Shown piece after piece: positions 19,244 to 30,786 of a DNA stretch of 38,960 nt (its first letter is position 1; each line of letters starts with the position of its first letter). The position numbers and the translations under genes are program-made. The notes below the pieces were generated by a model that was not told the DNA's origin, made no database searches, and saw nothing but the letters and a program-made list of their open reading frames with translations. The stretch is from Guillardia theta CCMP2712 (lineage: Eukaryota; Cryptophyceae; Pyrenomonadales; Geminigeraceae), in the NCBI RefSeq assembly GCF_000315625.1, contig NW_005434564.1, forward strand, positions 61,292 to 100,251, written 5' to 3'.

Positions 19244-22200
19244 TCATTCATCCTCATCGTCTCCACAACTGAGCAAGTTCCCTAGCTCGGTCCAGTTGGT
19301 ACCATCCGCCTTCTTGAGGGTGATCTCAACCTGGCGTGCCAGTCACATCGGAATGAACATGTGCTCACTCTACCTTGGGAGCGAGAATAGAGACCTTGCA
19401 AGCGTCCGGATCAACCCTGAGTCCTCCGTTACTCACCATCTTCATCCCCCAGTCTCCTCCTCTCACCTCCCGAACAGTTCCACGTCCAGCGAGAAGTTGT
19501 TGACAACGTCAAAGAGGATGGAGAGAGTAAGCCGGGTCGGCGACAGATTGAACGAGCAGCTGTCAGGATCCACCTTCTTTGCGTAGATCGACAGAGTGAC
19601 GTTCCCTCCCTGCTAGGAGCTCAACGTTGCTGCTGTTGCTGTTGCAGGCAGGAATGGCTGACCTGCTGGAAGAAATCGTAGCGGCACAAGGCTTTTTTCT
19701 TCTTCGTTGGATCGTCCTGGTAACATGCGATCATGCCGCGAAATCTCCTCCCCCCCTCCTTCCCTGTCCTCAATCTCTACATAGCTCCCTTTCCCGTCTC
19801 AGCATCCCACTCCTTTGTCATGCCCTTCCTTGCCTCCACCTTCTCTTTCCCCCTCCCCCTTCTCCTCCCTTCCTCTTCTTCCCCTTCTCCGCTTTCTTCC
19901 ACTCTCTTTCCGCAACCTCGCTCTCTATAAGGCGCATTCCGCTTACCCTCCTCCCTCTCGCCTTTCCCTTCCCTCTTCCCCTTCATTCCTCCAAACGCAA
20001 GCAGCACCTGGAACACGCATGTGCCCTCCGTGCAGCCCGCGAACGAGAGGAACTCTGAGAACTCAGTCGTCTTCTTCTTCTTGCAGCAGGACCAGTACTT
20101 GTAGCCTTGACTGGTGTCAGCAACTGTTGAAGCAACTCCCTCCATCCTCCTCTCATTCAGCTGTCCTCCCTTCACGCACGCTTGCTCCCCTCTGGCTCGC
20201 ACTTCCTCCTGACCCTCGGGCCTACTATCATCTGCTCCGCCTTTTCTATACTTCCATCTGAATTCCGCTCCAATCTCTCCCCTTTTCTGCCATCCCTCTT
20301 TCTCCCCCCACCCCCCCTCACTTGCTACCCTTCTACCTCCCACACCTCCTCCCCCTCACCGCCCCTTGCGGTCACTATACAACTCGTTGAGCTCTCCCTT
20401 CCCTCCCTTCCCTTCCCTCCACACCTTCATGGAAGACTGGGGCCCCGGGGTGGTACCGGCACTTCTGCTCAAGGCTGCTCTCGTTCTCGTACACGTTGGT
20501 ACCTGCCCTGCAGTCAATCTCTCCGATCCTTGCTATCTCAAGCTCACATCCGTTGTTCTTGCATTGCGTTCCTGGTTTTATCCCTCCAGCTCCTCCCTCT
20601 CCAGCCGCAAGCTCTTGTTCCCTAAGCTGTCATGCAGAGTTTCAGCAACGTCCTCTTTCTTTTCCTTCTTTCAAACCCCTCTCCCTCCTCTCTCCCTTCC
20701 TCCCGAGCCTCCTGTGTCCCCCGCTGCTCATGTCCATGAAGCCTACAAGGACAGGAGCAAGGCGAGGAAGCGGTACAAGGACAGGAGCAAGGCGAGGAAG
20801 CGAGAGGGAAGGCAGGGTGGGGTGGAAAGGGTCACCTTGCGGGCATTCTCAAGCGCGACTTTTGCTGAGCTCGAGACAATGACAGGAAGAGCTCGCATCG
20901 CTTCTGCGCTCGCATGCTGCCAACGTCGTCAGCACGGGGCTCCTCCTCTTCCTCCTTGCACATGCTCTCACCCCTCCTCTCGTCCCTTCTTCCCTGGAAA
21001 CGCGGTCTCCTTCCCTCCAGTACTTCCTGCCTTGGCGTGAGTTTCGATTGACAGATCAAGGAGGTGGTGGAGAAGGAGGGAACAAGATCACCTGCAGAGC
21101 TCGTTGAGCAGGGAGGAAGTAGTCGACGGGTCCATCCCCGACAAGGTGGTCTTGCGAGCGACGAACTCAATCGTCGTGTCTAGCATGGCGTACGCCTGTA
21201 AGCACCGTTAGCAATTCACCGTGTCGACTCCGATGTCAGCGTGCCTGATTGTTGTGCTGCTCCAACATGCGGGTCAGAGTAGTGTCGTGCTTCCCGATTT
21301 CCGAGTTGACTTCCACCATGCCGCTCTGATCGCCTGCGGTTGAGCTCAGTCAGCCATGGCGCCATGCAGGAGGGTCGAGACTTGAGCTGGCGTCGCACTT
21401 CTTCAACCAGGTTGCAAAGCTCCTGTTGCTAGGGTCCACCCCCTGTCCTTGCAACAGCACCCGTTTTGCCTGCAACAAGGGATGAGAACGACCTCCAGTC
21501 TTGAAGAAGTTGGTAATGCAAGGCAGGGAGGGGATTTGACAATGAAAGAACAAAACGTTGATGGTGCCTTGAAAGGAGGGAGGGGGAGGGAGGGGGTTGG
21601 AAGGTTGGCGACTGATCGAGCAATGAGATGAGAGCAGAGAAAGAAATAGAGGCAGAAGCAGATGCAAATTATGGAAAGAGCAGTAGCAAGCAGGAGCAGG
21701 ACAAACAGAAGCAGAAGAGCAGGAAAGCAGAGCAGAAAAAGAGGAGCTGGGCTGGAGCTGGGGCTATGTGTGAAGGGAAAGATGAAGATCAGAGCAAGAC
21801 GGAAGAAGGGAGAAGGGAGAAGGGGGGGAGATAGGGAGCAGCAGGCGTACCGCTTCAAGGTCTCCCTTGGACACCAGAGTCATGCCCTTCCTTAGGTATG
21901 ACTTCGAGTTCTGAGGCTCAACCTCGATGCCTCGATCGCAGGCCTCCACAGCCTGATCGAACAACCCTTTCTACAGACGCGACAGGACGTCAAGGCCACG
22001 AGATAGAGCGAGGGAGGAGAGGAGAAAGTTTGGAAGGGTCATAGAGAAGAAGAGGGCTGGGGAAGGAAAGAGAAGAAGAGAGTTGGGGAAGGGGAAAGTC
22101 AAGAGGAGAGGGGAAGAGAAGAGGAGAGGGGTGGGGGTGGGGGGAAGGGCAGCAAGAAGGAGAGCAAGCAATATTATAAGTCCAATCCCTAGGAGAGGAA

Positions 22201-22582
22201 AGGTGACTGCGGCGACAAGAACGAAGGGACTAGAGGCGAGAGGAAGGTTTCGAGTTTAGGACTCTCAGATCTCTGACCTTGCACAATGCCGCGGCCTTGT
22301 GGACAAGATATTCAGCCTTGGAAGGGTCCAGCTCCGCAGCCCTAGCAAGTCAAGGTGTGACCAGTGGAAGATGGAAGGAAAGGGAGGATGTAACGTGGGG
22401 AAGGGAGACAGAATAAAGTGATAGCAGATGGAGGAAGGGGGGGATAAGGAGGAGGCAGGAAGGGGCAACGCGAAGAGAGGAGGGAAGGGAAGCAATCCGC
22501 ACCTGGAGAAATGTTTAAGAGCTTCATCCCAGTTCTCCTTCACGTAGTGCTCGTTCCCCTTCTCGAATTCTTGCTCCGCCAT
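19244..22582 (-). CDS. TPR-CHORD-CS protein (SGT1/RAR1-type HSP90 co-chaperone fusion)
   Basis: Thirteen minus-strand exons join in phase: 22582-22503, 22341-22278, 21970-21851, 21469-21382, 21333-21245, 21195-21092, 20869-20836, 20626-20425, 20105-20008, 19716-19663, 19609-19467, 19416-19374, 19330-19244; 401 aa. Residues 1-117 are TPR-like (EFEKGNEHYVKENWDEALKH, DPSKAEYLVHKAAALCK, SKSYLRKGMTL), most like the SGT1 N-terminus. Residues 215-290 are a CHORD zinc domain (CKNNGC, CRYHPGAPVFHEG, YKYWSCCKKK, TTEFSEFLSFAGCTEG). Residues 304-390 are a CS domain (CRYDFFQQ, VTLSIYAKKVDP, LDVELFGRVDPD, VEITLKKADGTNW). An acidic end (GDDEDE) follows. CHORD and CS domains bind HSP90; SGT1 and RAR1/CHP-1 are its co-chaperones. 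Likely a cytosolic HSP90 adaptor. The exon 6/7 junction is the weakest; the intron after exon 5 appears to be GC-AG. Domain identification is strong. Confidence 0.85.
20744..20802. repeat. 30-bp direct duplication inside an intron
   Basis: TACAAGGACAGGAGCAAGGC recurs at 20744 and 20774 (period 30) within the intron 20835-20627 of the TPR-CHORD-CS gene. It duplicates a polypyrimidine-AG segment (on the minus strand) that resembles a 3' splice site. Confidence 0.8.
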
Positions 22583-23259
22583 GAGTATCCTGCCCTCCAG
22601 GCGATCAGAACGAGCAAGAGCAACAATCCCTCGCAGATCGCCTTCCAGCTTCCTCTTCTAGAACGTTCCTATCCGCCACATGCTGCCTGCTTCGGTAGCT
22701 GCCGTCTCGTCTCCTTCCTGCCTCCTGTGCCTGCTCCATCTTCATACCAATGAAGCAAACACAGGCTATACTCAGAGTCTCAAGGTAGCGGCCGGGGAGG
22801 TTCATGAGAATACTGAAAAAAACAGCATGTACTTTTCCTAGCATGTTCTCTTCCTTGAATGCGTTCATGAATCGTAATCATCCCAACCCTCTCTCCTACC
22901 AGAAATTTCAGCAGCGTCCTACGAAAAATTTTAAATCCACAAACTTGCAGAAAAGCTCTTGGATCTTTGCTTCACCTTGATGACGAACTAAGCATCAGAT
23001 CAACTCCTTCATGAAATCCTACCCCAATCCTACTCTACACCCTCTCTGTACATCTCCCAGTTCCTCCCTTGACGGGCTTCCTTTCTTCTTCCTCTCTCTT
23101 CTGATTTCTCTCCCAGCCACCCACTATCCAACATTCCCTTCCCTTCCTTCCATTCCCGCGCTCCATTCCGCCCCCACTGACAAGCATAGAACTTTCGGAT
23201 TAGGTTTTACTTAACTCATCATTTTCCGGGCTCGCCTCAAGTTCTTATCCGGTGAACTA
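22583..23259. other. Upstream region of the TPR-CHORD-CS gene
   Basis: Probable promoter and leader of the minus-strand gene, then pyrimidine-rich DNA to about 23200. Short frames lack any domain. Nothing else recognised. Confidence 0.4.
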
Positions 23260-24610
23260 CTCCGGCCCGGCCCGTGTCACTGAGACATATCGGCTTGTTT
23301 CTATTATGGTTACGACAGGGTAGGGTACAGGTAACAGGGTACTGACTTTGTCTAAGACGACACCGCTGTACCTTTTGATAGGGTACTTGGTTATCTTTTG
23401 ATGGGGTGGTGTTGGATTCAAGTGAGGAAGGGGGGGTAGGGTACGATCTGAAGATGATGGGGTGCAAAGGGTGGTGCGACCGGGGTGGACTTGACAACTG
23501 AGGGTCATGAGAACCCCCTCAGCTTCCTTGCTGACTGGGGGGTAGGGTAGTTAGGGATAGCAAGGGAGGGGTTGTTTGCCAAGCATGAAAGTTCTTGAGA
23601 GTAAAGGGTGGGTACTTATTAGTAATGGGAAGGGGTACCACAAATGGATCTGGTTTCGAAGGTAGGTCTGGACATGCAAGCACCCGTTGGAGCCTAAAAG
23701 GTTATAGTACCGGTGGTAATGATAGTGAAGCAGAGGGTAGGGGGTGTTGATTTGAAAGCCTAAAATGTTTTTAGATTTAAATCCCCAATCCACCCACCCT
23801 GAGCTCTGAGCCAAATACCACCCCATAGCCCACTGTCATTCCCACCCCCTGGAAGTCTACCTCACTCTTCACAACCCCTGACCTACACAATTGCAGAAGT
23901 ACCCACCCCCATTGTGTGTACCCCCACCATGCCTGGCCAGATCCCACCCATCGCCACCAGGCTACGGTACCCCTTCAATCTAGATGGGTCGAGGTGTAGG
24001 CCGCCTACATCATGGCCTCGAAGTCTTGTCCTTCCATCCCTGATCCCCATCACCCACTACCCCCATTTTCTACAACCCTACCCCCAATTAAGCTAGTCCC
24101 ATTTCCCTCTAACCTTCCCCTACCCCTGTTCCCAACATTCGATCCACCCTGTACCCACCCCCGTTGGAGGCCACCCTACAGCAAGAGCCCGCCATGCCAT
24201 CGGATGGGAATGAACGCAATCCGAGCACCCCTGTACGGATGTACCCCTTCATTGAGATATTTTGAATCCAGTACCCCTCCCTATGCCCCTTAATTCTGGG
24301 AGAGAAAAGGGTGGAAGTGACCACCTTACCACCCCATAACCAACAGTAACCTGTGGATGATTGATCTACCCCCACCCTCCGTTTTCCATTGTACTACCTC
24401 CCTGGAAAGGACACAGGTGTACCCATCACCCCCTGATTCCTATTCCTTCACCCCCACAAAAAAGAGGGTACCAATTTGACCCCCACCCACTTTCCTCCTG
24501 ATACTACCCCACATACTATAATCCATTTGAATTACCCCTACCCCCTCAATTCCACTCGACCACCCTCTCATCCCCAACCTACCGTTCACCGCGCTGCCAT
24601 CAAGTATACC
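23260..24610. repeat. 1.35-kb G-rich then C-rich low-complexity tract
   Basis: It begins with a short GC-island fragment (CTCCGGCCCGGCCCGTGTCACTGAG near 23260). From 23310 to about 23760 the plus strand is rich in GGGTAGGG/GGGGTGG words. From about 23800 to 24600 the polarity is reversed (TACCCCC, CCACCCCC). Every few tens of bases a run of three to six C or G is seen, so quadruplex-forming potential is high. No coding frame. Confidence 0.6.
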
Positions 24611-25461
24611 TATGGCATGAACGCAAGAGGAAAAGAAGGAAGGGACAGTAGGAAGAAAAGGAAGAGGGTTGGATGATGTCTCGAGAATGCATGCGCTACT
24701 GTGTTGATGTCAAGTGACAGAGGTGAACAAGATCTTGCTGTATCGATGAAACGAAATTGACCACGGAATCAACACCCGTTTTGCAGCAAGCATCCAATCA
24801 AAGAGTGCAGAACGATATGTGGTGGCCGTTGGTTGTGCATGGTAGTGTATCATGATAAACAGGATAGCTTGGCTTGTTGATGCTGTCATGCTAGGCTGCG
24901 GTGAAGGGTTAAGAATATTCTTGCATAAGTTTTGCACTTAGAAGTTTCGTCGGTGATGTTGACAGCCAGTTAGTAGGTTAGAGTTCACGGTGAAGCTCCT
25001 TGCTGCTGCATCATCCGATCCATGATGCATAAGTATACATGATGAGAATCAAAATCAGTATGACTGTGCTCATTGATGCGATTTCGCGCATTTTGTTGTG
25101 GTTTAGTGAGGAGCAGTAGGCCACTTCGCATTTCAGTTACTCGTATGCTGTTTTGCTGTTCCGCGAGTATGCTTTTCATCTCCTATGACATGAAGTAGTC
25201 CAATCTATGCTGCTAGAGGTTGAAGGCTATAGATTCTGTGGGACAAGTAGAAGCGATGATTGCAGTGCTATGACCACAACCACAAGTGAATCTTCTAACT
25301 TGTTCTGAGAACAGGTGGAGACATTGGAGCTTTCTTTTCTGTGATTCTAGCTAAGCATCAAATGATCTTCGTAAGAATGATTTCTTCTCCATTCCGAGTA
25401 ATCCATTTCGTAGGACTTTGCAGCTTGCAAGCTTTGTGATAACTAATTGAAGAGGTTTCGT
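24611..25461. other. Upstream spacer of the UBA-kinase gene
   Basis: Ordinary AT/GC-balanced sequence with stops in all frames. Presumed promoter and leader of the plus-strand gene starting at 25462. No element recognised with confidence. Confidence 0.4.
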
Positions 25462-28400
25462 ATGGCAAGAGATATTATCAACGTTGGGGACAATATCGTT
25501 GCAGAGCTCGTTAGGCGGGGCGTAAACAAAGAGGCTGCTATTCGAGCTGTTCAGGCCACTAACAACGTAAGGGCTCTTGGCTCCTTCAGGCAGGGTGATG
25601 ACATGGGCAACAGGCTGGGACTGATCAGGCACTTGATTGGGTGCGAAAACATTACAAACCATCTGGAGATTCTAGCGAACAAGGAATAGCAAAGAGAAGA
25701 AACGATCATCACCGTTTGGGTGCAAGGATTGCAGGAGAAGCTCGCGAGGGTGGTGCACATTTGGAGGGTGGAATGCAAAGCAACAAAGAGAAGAGTCTTG
25801 AATTCTTAACGCATGCTCTCGCGGAGGTAAATATGCTGTATGCATTTGACTCTCTCACTCTTGGTAGGTTGGATTTAGCCCAGCCCATGCTAGGAGGGCC
25901 TGCCTTGCCACTAACCTGGCTGGTGTTCCTCAAGCGATCGAATGGGCCCTTGCCCACCTTGATGAAGAGAACAACGCCTCGCAAGAATTGCTCAATAGGC
26001 AGGGAAATTTAGTGAACAGAGATGTAGGATACAATGACAACCAAAATGACCAAGGATTAATCGTAGAATTGCCGGATGGAAAACTTTTTAGACTGTCCAA
26101 TCCCAATGGCCGGGTCGTTGAGATGCCTAATGGAAGTGTTGTGGAGATGGTCGATGGCCAAGTAGTCGAGATGTCTAACGGTCAGCAGCTCGAGATGGTC
26201 GATGGCAGGTGATGTATCTCGTGCTGCGATGTGGTATCCTGTTTCGCTGACTGGAGTGCTGCCAGCTTGATTGAGATTCGACCAGCGTCGATCACTCTTG
26301 ATGAGGGCGAGACTGTCGGTCATCGTATTCTTGATTTGGAGACCAGCCGTCAGGTTGCGATGGCGTCACGAGGAATGGGAAACCAGGCGAATATGCAAGT
26401 TGGAAACAGCGTTCCGAGTACTCCGATGAGACAGCAACAGCAGCCGGTCAATGATCCCGCGTTTGAGAAGAGGACTCAGGATCAAGAAGACAAGATCAGG
26501 CGACAGCAAATGCAGGCCAATGCCAGGGAAGAGCAGCTAAACCTCCAGGCACAGCAATTGTCTGAAAGGGACAAGGTAATACTAGAAACTGTGTATGCCA
26601 TAACTGTCTCTGACATGTTTTACAAGGCTATGGCTTCTAAGCAACAACAAATTGCTCAACATCAACAGGGGCTGAAAGAGTTAGAAGCCACTCTGCAGAA
26701 AGATCGTACTAAGCTGCAGAATGAGCAAGAGTTGCTTGAAAAGAGAGCCTCCGCACTGAAGCGCAAAGAGACCGAACTTCAAGCTAGAGAAGCAAAGCTT
26801 GAAAGAATGCAGCAGGAACTCATGAGGCAACGAGATCAGATCCGCAACATGGACAAGGAACTCAAGGAGCGCGAAGCAAACCTACAGAATGCGATGGCTA
26901 ACGGTGCCTCGGCATCGTCCACGGTCAGACAAGTCACGGACTCAGGCTCTGATCGAGATGAGGTAGAGAAGGAGAAGTCGGCCATGGACAACATTGAAGC
27001 CGGGCGGATCCGGTTTCAAGAGCTCACGCTTGGAACCCTGTTGGGAAGCGGAAGCTTCGCTGATGTTTACAGGTGACTTCGATGTTTATTCGTTTGTTTC
27101 TTGACCTTGTTCGGTAGGGCGGAATGGCGTATGCCCTGTGCAGTCAAGAAGATGAAAGGCAGAATCAGTAAGGAACAGATGGCAGAGTTCGTTCGTGAAG
27201 GCGAGATGATGCGGTCGCTGAAGCATCATGGTAACAAAAGTCTCTGCATTGGAAGCGATGTCTGATGGTGAAACAGGCATTGTCAAACTACTTGGTGTCT
27301 GTGTTGAAAACGGTTCATTTTACCTCGTCCAGGTGAAAAACAGACTTGTTTCTTTGCTTTGTCGTAACCGGCGGTGTTCGTCTGTTTCAGGAAATTGTTA
27401 ATGGCCATGGCAACTTGTTTGACTACCTACACAAGAAGAACCAACGGTTGACCTACTGGCAGGTCTGTTTCCGTTGTTTCTGTCTGGTGCATGACGCCGT
27501 CCGTAGGTTCTGCAGATTGCGGTGGGCATCTGTGATGCAATGGCCTATTTGCACGAGCGACACATTGTACATCGTGATCTCAAACCACAGAATTGCCTCC
27601 TTGTTAACGACAAAGGAGAGGTCTGCCATGCAATCTCCTCCACGTGTTGGGTCCTCACTGTTACCGAAAGGTCAAGCTCTGCGACTTTGGGTTGGCCCGT
27701 TTGAAGAACGCGGCTTTCGTTGAGACTGTTAGCAACACAGCAGGAACGCCGGCGTACCAGGTGGATCCCTCAGGCTGGAACTGTGAACGTCTGACACAAG
27801 TCATAGGCTCCCGAGATGCTCCGTGACGAGCCGATCTCGGAGAAAGTCGACCTCTACGGGTTCGCTGTTATGCTATGGGAGATGTACACGGGGAAGCTGC
27901 CATGGTCGGACAAGAACTACCACCAGATGATTCACACTGTTGCTGTTCGCAACGAGCGCCCTCCCATCCCTCCTGAGACGCCGCGGGAGTTTGTTGCGGT
28001 GATCGAGCAATGTTGGCACCCTGTATGAAGCTCAGCAGCTAGTCGATTGTCGCTAACGGTGCTACAGGTCCCTCAGAAGAGGCCGAGCTTCAACGAACTC
28101 AAGACTACTCTTCGTGACCTGCTGAAATCGGTACACCGTCCTCGCATACCCCATCTGCTTTACTAAGATGTGCTCCTTGCCTTAGGTCCCGCAAGACATT
28201 CCTGTCCCCAAGGTGCCAAACAATCATTTCTCTCAGCAGAATCAGGTCAGTGGGATCAGGTTGTTGTTGATGGCCCTCTAACTCAGATGCCCTTCAGGCT
28301 CGACAGAACCCCCAGCAGCAGCAGCAGCAGGTAACGGCTATCACAGTTTTGTCACCTGGGCCTGACTGTGCTTTCAGTACTACGTGCAGCACCAGCAACC

Positions 28401-28532
28401 AAGGGCGCATGGCGTCGTCCCTCAGTATCACGTCAGTTCCCTCCTCGACCTGTTACTCGCTCCCTCACTCTGAATACACAGGCTCCGTCCGCCCAGCCTG
28501 TTCTCTACGGAGGCTACCAGCAGAACTGGTGA
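25462..28532 (+). CDS. UBA-UBA-coiled-coil protein kinase (TKL/Raf-like)
   Basis: Seventeen exons: 25462-25566, 25594-25640, 25676-25826, 25868-26208, 26266-26575, 26627-27072, 27118-27230, 27277-27332, 27391-27462, 27507-27620, 27671-27760, 27807-28022, 28068-28130, 28186-28245, 28298-28330, 28378-28431, 28482-28532; 773 aa. Residues 8-50 (IVAELVRRGVNKEAAIRAVQ) and about 95-140 (VGFSPAHARRACLATN, AIEWALAHLDEEN) are UBA-type ubiquitin-binding domains. A VEM-x-N/D-G repeat segment (about 180-215) and a Gln/Glu/Lys coiled coil (about 260-430) follow. The kinase (about 446-710) has LGSGSFADVY, AVKKMKG, HRDLKPQN, CDFGLARL, GTPAYQAPEM and WHPVPQKRPSF, so it should be active. The family is TKL-like. 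A Gln-rich tail ends the protein. Exons 2-3 and their 35-base intron are the least certain. Inference: a kinase recruited or regulated by ubiquitin chains. Confidence 0.82.
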
Positions 28533-28707
28533 AGCAAAGAGTAGGTTGTAAGTTGGAAAGCAGGTGCTCGTGACGACGGGATGTCCCTTTCCGTTTTTGG
28601 TTTATCAATTATGAGGATGTACTTTAACAAGTAGAAGGTGTGAAGAACCAACTCTGCTTCCTCCTCTTCCCTCCTCCTCGAGGTATCAGGAGGTAGCCCG
28701 GTATCCC

Positions 28708-30786
28708 TCAAGGCTCCTCCAGCTCTGAACGCATGGCACGGTCGCGGTCGCAGTACTTGAGAAGATCGAGGACAGGGCCCTGGAGGAGCCTGGTAACAGG
28801 CCGGCGGGAGAAGTAACGGTTGCTCTCCCCAGCTGGGTTGTGAGCGCCCGCAAAGAGGCCGTTGGCTTTTATGAGAAGCCTCTCGCGCTCCTTGAGGTAG
28901 ACGCGCGCGAGGCCATGGCGGTCGTGGGTCTGGTTGTGAAACCGATCGATGGCGGAGGAGAGGCGAGCGATGCGGTTGAGGATGGCGGCGAGCTTGTTCT
29001 CGAGGCGGCTCCTCATGCTCTTGAGCTCGTCAATCTTGCCTATCACCCCTCTCAGCACGTGCCCTTGCTCCCCGCCCATGGCCTCCTCCATCCTCGTGCG
29101 CAGAACCTGCGCCGCGTAGAGTCGCGTGAGGTGCATGCAACGGATGTCAAACCGGCGCTTTGACGCTGCGATCTCCGACTTGCAGCGGGTGTTGGCCTCG
29201 TACAAGTTCTTGATGGCCTCAATCTCTCCCTCCAGTGTCTTGGTCGGCTTCTCCAGCGCTCTGCTCAGATCCTCCACCTCCCTCCTCGCGTCCTTCACCT
29301 CCTGTTGCAACCTTGCACGATCGATGTGCATCTTGTTCTTCGCCACCATCAGCCGCATCTCCTCCTCCTTCACCTCCTCCTCCCGCGCATCCAGCGCCTT
29401 GTGCGCTGCCGCCGCCTCGGCCGCCATGGCTCCCATCTTGCTCCCGATCTCTGCGATCCTCTCGTTGGCTGACTCGCGGGACTTTACCCGGAGGTCCTGG
29501 ACGGACTGCAAGCCAGAGCTCCACATCCTCACGCTCTTCGCCTGCCCGCTCTCTGCGTCAGCGAGCAGCTGCCGCTCGTACTCTCCCTGGGACTTGGCGA
29601 TACTGAGGGCGTAGAGGAGGGAGGAGTTCTTCATCTCCAGATCCTGCAGCGTCTTCTTCCTCCTCTCCCTCTCCTCCTCCAACTTCTCCCTCCTGGCCAG
29701 GAGCCCTTGCTGATACCTCCTGGAGTCTGCTATCGCCTCCTCCAACACCTCAAGGTCCTGCAAGCCCCTTGACATGCTTTCGGTTGTGACCTGACGGGTC
29801 TGAATCTTGTCTAGCACGCACCTGGACAACTCTTCTATGTTGTCTTCGTACGCGCTGACCAGCTTGCTGTAGGAAGAGCTGGACAAGTCAGGGCCCTTGC
29901 TCGTCGAGGTGCTGGGTGAGGAGTAGCTGAGAACCTCCTTCATATGAAGGGCCGAACGCCGGTGCTGCTCAATGCGGGCATACACCTCGCCCTCCTCGCT
30001 CTCTATCCTCCACTTCATCTTCTCGTTCTCCATCATCTTCTCCCTGGCCTTCAGCGTCCTCTCCTGCACCATCGCGATCCTCTCGTGCAGCTCCTGGCAC
30101 GTCAGTCGCTGCAGGCCCTCTTGCTCCGCCTTGCCCGCCACGTTCTTGATCAGCCTCGTCTCCATGCTCCTCATCCTGGCCTGCACATCCTCCAGCGTCA
30201 ACCTCAGACTCTCCCGCTCATCCTTGAGCGACGTCACTCGATCCGACGCTTCCCGCAGCGATCGCGCCGCCACCTTCGCGTCCTTTCCCAGGGCCCGGCG
30301 CTGACGTTCCATCGACCTTAGCAGGCCATCAGCTCGGACGATCTCAGACGCAAGCTGCATCCTCGGCCTCCCCCGCACCAGCGTCACCCTGACGACCTTG
30401 CTCAGCTCGGGTCGCTCCTTGTGTATCACCCGCCCGAACGTGAGGGTGACGGTCGAGCCGACGGGCCCGAGGATCCTCCCGACGATCTCCTCCTCCTCCA
30501 TCTGCTCCACCAGGCTCCCTTCCACCGCCATGAGCACGTCAAAGAGCTGGACGTCTCCCTGCACATAGGCGGAGGAGCCGACCTCGATCTGCCGCACGTG
30601 CCACCCGAGCACCTTGTGCTCGTCGTCCCGTTGTAGAACGATCCCGACCCCGCCGACCCCCAGCTCCTGAGCTGCTGTGACTGCCATCGAGCCGGCCTCC
30701 TCCTCTGCTCCACCCGCCTTCAATGACAGGGCAGCAAAATTCTCCAAACCACCCATCGCACCATTGCCTCTCCTTGTGCCTTCCAT
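28708..30786 (-). CDS. PDZ-domain protein with a long coiled coil
   Basis: A single exon of 692 aa from the ATG at 30786; the frame is open for 144 bases upstream but without an ATG. After a low-complexity N-terminus, about residues 42-120 form a PDZ domain (GVGIVLQRDDEHKVLGWHVR, QIEVGSSAYVQGDVQLFDVL, GPVGSTVTLTF). About residues 145-640 are almost continuous heptad-like helix rich in Glu, Lys, Arg and Leu (for example LRLTLEDVQARMRSMETRLI), indicating a long dimeric rod. The C-terminus is short and basic. The usual role would be a scaffold that links a PDZ ligand to the cytoskeleton or a membrane. It is tail-to-tail with the kinase gene, 175 bases apart. No specific family recognised. Confidence 0.8.
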   Translation of the reverse strand: MEGTRRGNGAMGGLENFAALSLKAGGAEEEAGSMAVTAAQELGVGGVGIVLQRDDEHKVLGWHVRQIEVGSSAYVQGDVQLFDVLMAVEGSLVEQMEEEEIVGRILGPVGSTVTLTFGRVIHKERPELSKVVRVTLVRGRPRMQLASEIVRADGLLRSMERQRRALGKDAKVAARSLREASDRVTSLKDERESLRLTLEDVQARMRSMETRLIKNVAGKAEQEGLQRLTCQELHERIAMVQERTLKAREKMMENEKMKWRIESEEGEVYARIEQHRRSALHMKEVLSYSSPSTSTSKGPDLSSSSYSKLVSAYEDNIEELSRCVLDKIQTRQVTTESMSRGLQDLEVLEEAIADSRRYQQGLLARREKLEEERERRKKTLQDLEMKNSSLLYALSIAKSQGEYERQLLADAESGQAKSVRMWSSGLQSVQDLRVKSRESANERIAEIGSKMGAMAAEAAAAHKALDAREEEVKEEEMRLMVAKNKMHIDRARLQQEVKDARREVEDLSRALEKPTKTLEGEIEAIKNLYEANTRCKSEIAASKRRFDIRCMHLTRLYAAQVLRTRMEEAMGGEQGHVLRGVIGKIDELKSMRSRLENKLAAILNRIARLSSAIDRFHNQTHDRHGLARVYLKERERLLIKANGLFAGAHNPAGESNRYFSRRPVTRLLQGPVLDLLKYCDRDRAMRSELEEP

